From contig CM066737.1 of assembly GCA_033961575.1 (NCBI GenBank), positions 52,304,771-52,368,770 on the forward strand: DNA of 64,000 bases. The letters are read 5' to 3'. Under the pieces are notes generated by a model. That model was not told the origin of the DNA and did not search any database. It worked only from the letters and a program-made list of their open reading frames with translations. The stretch comes from Aselliscus stoliczkanus (lineage: Eukaryota; Chordata; Mammalia; Chiroptera; Hipposideridae). This document shows positions 58,082 through 64,000 of the stretch, in pieces (the first letter of the stretch is position 1; each line of letters starts with the position of its first letter). A program made the translations under genes and the position numbers.

Positions 58082-58134
58082 GGATGAGCCGAGTGTCTCA
58101 GTTGGTTACGAGGTAGCTTAAGAGTGCAAGCTCT

Positions 58135-58598
58135 TTTTTTTTTTTTTTTTTGGAAGGATGAGGTAGAGACCAGATATTGCCAAGTTTGGTTCATGGAAGT
58201 GAAGAGAAACCAGAGTTTAGAGCCAATCCTTCCCTTTACTAGCAATGTGACTTCAGACAAGTTTCACTGAACATTCAGAGACTCGATTTTCTCATCTGCA
58301 AGAAAAGAGTGAAGACTAGAATGTCAGTGACATCGCTAGGGTTGGTACCAAAGCAGGATTTTTTGGTGAGTGTGATTGTGTCTGTGTACCGGGATCGTGG
58401 TCTCAAGGAACCAAAGAATGGAGACATGGACCAGAGAAGTAAAGTTGAAGAAAAGGACAGTTTATTAGAAGAAAAAATACATTTCAAAGAAGCAGAAGTG
58501 GGTCCTAGCAGTAGAGAATGTTGCAAGGGCCATTATTAAAAGATAAAGTACACTCCAAAGAATTTGGAGCGGGCCAAGCCAAAGGAGCTCAAAAGGCC
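58135..58598 (-). mobile_element. Retrocopy of a non-SINE polyadenylated RNA, minus strand
   Basis: A T tract at the left edge and the target AAGAGTGCAAGCTCT (58120-58134) and AAGAGTGCATGCTCT (58599-58613) show L1-type retroposition. On the minus strand the first half has an internal AATAAA (complement at about 58462) and LTR-like text (CCTTGAGACCACGATCCCGG). The second half is MIR-like (complement of TGTGACTTCAGACAAGTTTC). It has no tRNA-like promoter and no long reading frame. Confidence 0.7.
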
Positions 58599-58843
58599 AA
58601 GAGTGCATGCTCTGAGCAACAGGGCCGCTGGTTCGATTCCTACATGGGCCAGTGATGCTGCACCTGAGCTGAACTGCCGCTGAGCTGCCAATGGGTGGCA
58701 GGATGGCTCAGCTTGTGAGAGCACATGTTCCTAACAAGACTACCTGTTTGATGGTGGGCTACACCCGCCCACAACTAAGACTGAACTTAGCACCTTGAGT
58801 TGAGCTTCCGCCAGGATGACTCAGTGGGTAGAATGTGCTCTCT

Positions 58844-59271
58844 ATTTTTTTAATATTTTATTGGGGAATTGGGGGAGGGGAACAGCGTTGGGAAATCAGG
58901 GAAGGGAAACAGACAAATTGCTGTCCTTTGTTCTTCAGTCTAGCCGTGGAGGACGTTGCTTCACTGGCCCATGTTGGGATCGTCATTGCGCTCTTCCTAG
59001 ATGAGGCAGATCAGTCACCGGCCTCTGGATGGTCGCTCACTGTGGCTATTGGCGGCTCGTGTTGGCTGCCATCCACTCACTGTAGCCTATGGCAGCCCAC
59101 TGCAGCAGGGGCTTCAGACTACTCCATCGCTGGGGCTCACACAGCCCAGCTCCAGGTGGAGCTGTTGTTAGCTGTAGAGGGCAGTGTCACTGGCCCTCAT
59201 ATGTGGCATCCGAACCGGGGCTGCTGGCATACCAAAACCAGCTCTTAACCAATGCTCCACTTGGCCGGCCC
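58844..59271 (-). mobile_element. SINE B inside the SINE C
   Basis: Full B layout complemented. The target AGAATGTGCTCTCT (58830-58843) and AGAACGTGCTCTCT (59272-59285) differs by one base. Confidence 0.92.
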
Positions 59272-59639
59272 AGAACGTGCTCTCTTAACAACAAGGCTGC
59301 CGAGTTCGACTCCTGCATGGGATGGTGGCTATGCCCACCCACAACTAAGATTGTAACACCGCACCTGAGCTTAGAGGCCATGAGCTGCCACCAGGAAGCC
59401 AGATGGCGACTGGTGCCCTCCACAACAAAGATTGAAGAACAACAACTTGGCTGGTCCCCTTTCCCAGTTACCCAATTTTTTTAAAAAAATGTTACTAAAA
59501 ATAATCTCAAATATTCATTTTCCTTTTTAATGTGGATATAACATAGTAGCTCACGTTATATTTCTATTGGACAGCACAGGTATAAAGTACTTTGCAAGTG
59601 AGCTGGGGAGGGCTCTTTGCACCTTCCCTTGCGAGCATT

Positions 59640-59830
59640 TCACATTGCTTTTAGTTACTCACATCATGCCCGTGAGCAAAGCAAGGTGGGCTGGGCTTAT
59701 CTCCTTATCCTTTTGAGGAAACCTGGCCTGAATGAATGAAGAGGATTGTCCAAAGTCACACAGCAAGTTATTGTCAGAACTGAGACTGAAATTCAGTTTT
59801 CTTGAGTTCTACGCAATTCAGGGCTTTTCC
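59640..59830 (+). repeat. MIR relic
   Basis: TTATCTCCTTATCCTTTTGAGG and CAAAGTCACACAGCAAGTTA in MIR order. Confidence 0.6.
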
Positions 59831-61406
59831 CCATACCATACTGCCCCCTACAGCCCAATTCATTCTTGTCAATATGGTGGTAGATATTATGATCTCTGGT
59901 GTTAGTGGGTTCACTGGCTCAGGCTCCCTTCCTCTCTCCCTCCCTCCCATTCTCTTCATGATTCTACCTCAGAGGATTCCCCCTGCTGCAATTTCACCCT
60001 GCTCCCTTTTGTCCTGTAAAAGAAAGACCAGCTGACAACAATGCCGGATGATAAATTGCAGTACCCTTTCAAGCTCAGCACTTCCTGTGTTTCAAAGTGT
60101 GGGCTGAAAAACAGAAGCCTCAGTAAAGACATCCAAGCTGAAAAAAATATCTCCCTTTATATAAGACAGTGTGTGTGTGAAGGGTGGGAATCAAGAAACT
60201 GGAGTTCTCAGCCCCCTTCAGCCTAAATTTGATGTGCTACCTTGGCCAAATCATATAAACTCCTTCACTCCTAACATCTCTATCACTTACTGGGAACATT
60301 CCAAGATAGCTTATGTGCCTTCTGACAGAAAAGTTGTGAGAAGAAAGGTGGTAATATGTTTCAGGTACTCTGGGCTTTTCAGAGGAAACACACTTCTCAA
60401 AACCAAAGTCCTCACATCGGCTTTCAACTATCCACACTCACTGAAAAACAAGGCAGTGCTGAGGATGGACATCTCCAGAGAATCCAAAATGTTCCCTTTA
60501 ACATTTGTTTCCTTTTCATCTGAGCCTAAACCTTTGCAGGAGCTGCTGACAAGTGCCAACCTGACAGATTTAGGCCTCACCTTCTTTCTCTTGTCCCCTC
60601 TGCAGTGACCAAATACCCCTGATTTTCTGGCTCAGTCTCAGCTTCACACATTCACTCCACTGTTCCCAATAGCACACTCACACCTGTAGGCCACAGGTAC
60701 TCTCATAAAGATTGTCAGAGAGAAGCAACACCTGTGTGCCCTCTGTCCAAGGGACCAAAAAAAACACAGGGTAAGGCAAAATGGAAGAGATGAGGGGAGG
60801 GAGAAGAGAAGAAACCGGCAAATCCTGAGGTACCTACTGAGTGGATCCGAGGCAGCTACTGGGCAAGTGGGTTCTCCTTCAGTCCAGCACCAGGCTTTCC
60901 AGGCACTTCAGGTAGGTCCTTTGCAGGAGGAGCCCCAGCTTGCCCGACTTAAGTTGGGCCCTGAACCCTGGCGCCCTGAGGGGCAATAACAGCAGTGTGA
61001 CATGGCCACAGTTGAGAAGGACTTCCCTAACCTCTCAAGTTTCAAATCTCAAGTCACCCTTGCAGGGCCAAGTGGAACAGAATTCTGCAGTTTAGCTTCC
61101 AAAATATCACCACAAATCCCTCCCCCACCTCCTCCCTCACGGCCTCACTCGCCTTTTCATGCTTCAGCCTCCCTCCTGACTTCCTCAGTTAGACAAGCCA
61201 CCCTTGCTGTGGAGGGGTGTCTAGCCATGTCCATTGCCTTCACAGGGGCCATGAGGGGCCCTCTGGGTTGGGGGAAAAGCTCGAGCAGTGTGTGACAGTG
61301 TGGTGGCCTGCCTCTCAGGGGAGCACGCCTCTGAGGACCCATGGCCTAAGTGTCTCTTACTTGAGGGTGGGGCCTGAGACCCCTGGTTGCAGCCTAGTGT
61401 TTGCAG
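59831..61406. other. Intron after exon 12, nothing recognised
   Basis: Several open frames (for example 60171-60608 and 61002-61295) show no collagen pattern or known domain. A small pyrimidine-rich patch is at 59928-59955. CpG content is not raised. Confidence 0.45.
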
Positions 61407-61408
61407 CT

Positions 61409-61476
<68 letters not shown>

Positions 61477-61508
61477 TTTCTTTCTTTCTTTCTTTCTTAC
61501 TTTCTTCT
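61407..61508. repeat. (TTTC)n microsatellite
   Basis: About 25 units with one TTTTTC break. Gives a spurious [11 protein letters not shown] open frame. Confidence 0.97.
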
Positions 61509-61539
61509 TTCATATTCGTTTTCTTTTTTTTAACGATTT

Positions 61540-61765
61540 TAAATTTTTATTTATATTTTTTATATTTAGTTTTTAATTATAGTTGAAATACAATATTATA
61601 TTACTCTCAGGTGCACAACATATTGATTAGACATTTATATACCTTATGAAGTGATCACAGCGATGTCTAGTACCCACCTTGCACCATACATAGTTATTAC
61701 CATATTATCGACTATATTCCCTATGCTGTACTTTACATCCCGGGACTATTTTTATAACTCAGCTT
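61540..61765 (-). mobile_element. Old L1 3' end, minus strand
   Basis: TCTCAGGTGCACAACATATTG, GAAGTGATCACAGCGATGTC and CCCTATGCTGTACTTTACATC are complements of an L1 3' UTR. The T-rich microsatellite lies at its tail side. Confidence 0.75.
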
Positions 61766-62159
61766 GCCTTTTTCTTGCACCACCCTCCTCACCCTGCCTC
61801 AGTGACTGTGCCATCCCGCCTTACTCCTGGCCAAGTGACTGAAATTGAGCTATTTGCCAAGCCACTAATATCTTTGAACCAAAAATACCAGGAGACCAGG
61901 GCCCTGGAAAGCAGGCTTGTAAACAGCCAAGCTAGTGCTCTAATAAGGCTTTCCTGGCCACAGGTGAGAAGGGGAGTGGGAGCAGTGGGCAGTGGGCACA
62001 GGACAGCTCATGATGAGGACTGGTTGTCTTAGAGCCAGGTCCCAGGACATCTTGCTTTAACAGCTTGTTCAGCAGGGCCCTGTACAGTGCCTCCCTGTGC
62101 TGAGAGACAAGCTGAGGCTACAGCCCAATATCTTGTCAAGTCGGTTTTTTATTTTACAT

Positions 62160-62600
62160 TCTTTTTTAATTTTTTAATTTTTTTTTTATTTTTTTAAATT
62201 CTTTTATAGTGAAATAAACATTTTTTAAAAAATTAGTTTCAGGTGTACAACACAGTGCAATAGTTATACTTTTTACCCCTCCAAGTGACAACACCCTTCC
62301 CCCAATTCGCCACCCCACTCCTCCCCCCATATCATAGATATCTATTACAATTCCTTTCACTCCCTTCCACAGTATACTCCACATCCCGTGACTATCTATA
62401 TATTCAATGACAGTTGGCATATAATATTATACAATATCAGCTTCAGGTGTATAGTGCAGTGATCAAGCCTCTTCTCCATCCATGAAGTGGTCTCCGTAAC
62501 AAGACATGTGACCATCTGGCACCCCACAAAATATTTACAACATTATTATATTCCCCGAACTGTCTCATATCCCTATGGCAATATCCAAGTTGTATTTTTT
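62160..62600 (-). mobile_element. Young L1 3' UTR, minus strand
   Basis: Complement of the 25260-25545 type: GTTTCAGGTGTACAACACAG, CCACATCCCGTGACTATC and CCATGAAGTGGTCTCCGTAA. T-rich tail on the left. Confidence 0.8.
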
Positions 62601-62778
62601 ATTGGCTTTAACCCACACTCACAAATTAATTTCTTTAATTTTTTTTTTCCTTTTCAAACTTTTTGTGTTTTTATTTTTGTTCACACTGTAGCACAAGTTC
62701 TCAGATCTGCTCTCTGAGAAAGCAAGAGTCCAGAGGCTCTTTCTGCTTTCTGAAGGAGGACAAAGCCTCCTTGTTTTT

Positions 62779-62885
62779 CTTTTTTTTTTTTAAGGGCAGT
62801 GTCATTGGCCCTCATATGTGGGACCCGATCTGGGGCCGCTGGCTTCCCAAGCCAGCGCTTAACCACCGCGCCACTCGGCCGGCCC
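62779..62885 (-). mobile_element. SINE A, minus strand
   Basis: Poly-T, AAGGGCAGTGTCATTGGCCC to CACTCGGCCGGCC. The 14-bp target GCCTCCTTGTTTTT is exact at 62765-62778 and 62886-62899. Confidence 0.93.
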
Positions 62886-62899
62886 GCCTCCTTGTTTTT

Positions 62900-64000
62900 A
62901 CAACTGTGGTAAGACAGGCAGGGCATAAGACAATTCCTGGACATTCTTCCCTCGACCTTTTGTAACAGTTTTGTTCTCTGGGTCATTATTCCATTTAGTT
63001 CATCAACCATGTATTGGACTACCTTGTATGTATTCAGCCTGCTGTATTCAGTGTGATGTGCCGTGGAGGAGACAGGAGTTTGATATAGGCCTTCTGCTTA
63101 CAAACTTTCACATATAACCCCTCTTAGCACTTTAAGAGTTTGGGGTAACATGGGCTGCCAGAGCTTCCATTGTCCAGCCAGGAAAGGCTGCATGAGGTGT
63201 TGGACTTCAGAGGCCAATAGTCATATTCCAGGTGGCAGCATGCCTTGTTTTCCAATTGGAGGTACAGAACGAAGATTTTAAATAACATGACATTTCAGTT
63301 TCACCCCCAGGCCTTTCAAATAGAAGTCCTATTTAGCATGAGTTCTCAGCTATTTTACACACAACTGTAGATGTAAAGAAAAGCAAATAGAAACCAAAGC
63401 CTGCCCAAAAACACCTTGGGCCTAGAAAGCCAAGGGCTATTCAAGCCAGTTTTCAGTAACCATGGGAATGCTCTGAATATAACAGCATGTAAAAACTACA
63501 AATGGGATTGGAGCAGTGCCTTCACCCCTTGTAAAGCTGAGCCAGGTCACACCAAGAAGACAACAGGTAATATGCCACAGTGACATGTAGCATCTATCAC
63601 AAACTTCCATGTAAGAAAGCTTCGCTGCATCCTTTACTCTCACAATAGAACTAAATGTTGTTTGCCAAAATCTATGTTCCAGAATGTCAAAATTTAAACA
63701 GTAACTACAAAATGTCCACGATTCAGTTTGCTATGAAAGACTTTGTCCACTTAGGTAATGAACTCTTCTGTATCTCAGGGACCCAGTATATGCTTGCCTT
63801 GGACCCAGAGGAGAGGAAACTCTTTCTCACTCACTCTGCTTTCTGGATTTTTGCTTCTCCATAGAGAATCCCAAAATCATGTCTGTGAGGGCTGTAAGTC
63901 ATGAGGGCTGTAAGCTCTCACCTACTGTGAGAAGGACAAGAGGGGTTGGAGACCATGTCACAGTCCCTTTTCAAATGCTCCTAGGGCCTGCAGGATTCTG
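62900..64000. other. Intron sequence to the window end
   Basis: No repeat border or Gly-X-Y exon seen. The final bases (TCCTAGGGCCTGCAGGATTCTG) contain a CCTAG|GG that looks like an acceptor, but the following codons (GLQDS) do not match the expected next alpha-6 segment. Confidence 0.5.

Larger units (their letters stand above)
57964..59486 (+). mobile_element. SINE C inside the hAT element, itself opened three times
   Basis: The target AAATGTTATTAAA (57951-57963) and AAATGTTACTAAA (59487-59499) bound it. Pieces of the C layout are at 57964-57975, 58082-58134, 58599-58843 and 59272-59486 (ends CCCTTTCCCAGTTACCCAAT). The gaps are a SINE A, a retrocopy and a SINE B. Confidence 0.88.
57746..59579. 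mobile_element. hAT element opened by a nest of four insertions
   Basis: The ends CTGTGCTGTCTAATAAAA and TTCTATTGGACAGCACAG are inverted repeats. The exact 8-bp duplication GTATAAAG is at 57738-57745 and 59580-59587, as expected for hAT. Only about 310 bp is the element itself (57746-57963 and about 59487-59579); the rest is inserted later. Confidence 0.88.

Noticed and set aside
63976..64000. Possible next COL4A6 exon at the window end (CCTAG|GGCCTGCAGGATTCTG)
   Set aside because: The acceptor-like AG is present, but the first codons (GLQDS) lose the Gly-X-Y register and do not match the expected alpha-6 continuation.

Overview
The window is mammalian genomic DNA, almost all intron and interspersed repeat. 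Its one protein-coding gene is COL4A6, the alpha-6 chain of basement-membrane type IV collagen, on the + strand. Ten short phase-0 exons lie between 31716 and 55301. Together they encode 230 consecutive codons of the N-terminal part of the Gly-X-Y triple helix. Every exon starts on a complete glycine codon and has AG/GT borders. The order and content match the human alpha-6 chain as I know it, and do not match alpha-5, alpha-3 or alpha-4. If the signal-peptide exon and the cysteine-rich 7S exon lie upstream, as in human, these are exons 3-12. The window starts inside the very large intron 2 and ends inside the intron after exon 12. The NC1 domain and most of the helix lie downstream.

The host is probably a bat, most likely from the rhinolophoid side. 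The reason is dozens of copies of tRNA-derived SINEs with a GGCCGGCCGAGTGG head, of the kind known from bats, plus a mariner with a CTGACAATTAAGTTC terminus. The genus cannot be fixed from the sequence, and X linkage is inferred only from the gene.

Layout. 1-31715: intron 2, with L1 3'-end fragments, MIR and L2 relics, hAT elements, a decayed 1.24-kb mariner (10435-11678), many SINEs, and a 1.8-kb 5'-truncated L1 with a 17-bp target duplication (23804-25603). 31716-33098: exons 3 and 4, separated by an intron carrying a clean solo LTR (32350-32834). 33099-45701: long introns around exon 5, with doubly nested SINEs and an old, internally deleted L1 (41196-45045). 45702-55301: exons 6-12 in closer array, with a second, deletion-derived mariner (48575-49131). 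55302-64000: intron with a five-event nest of mobile elements (57738-59587), a TTTC microsatellite and further L1 tails.

The SINEs fall into three related layouts, named here A, B and C, plus short D copies. A is about 100 bp. B is about 440 bp: an A-like head, its own body, and the pyrimidine-rich CCCCAATAAAATC tail that also ends C. C is about 600 bp with several tRNA-like B boxes. Exact target-site duplications can be read for many copies, which gives the order of insertion at nested sites. Other open reading frames are read-throughs of repeats or chance. I saw no tRNA, rRNA, CRISPR or prokaryotic feature.
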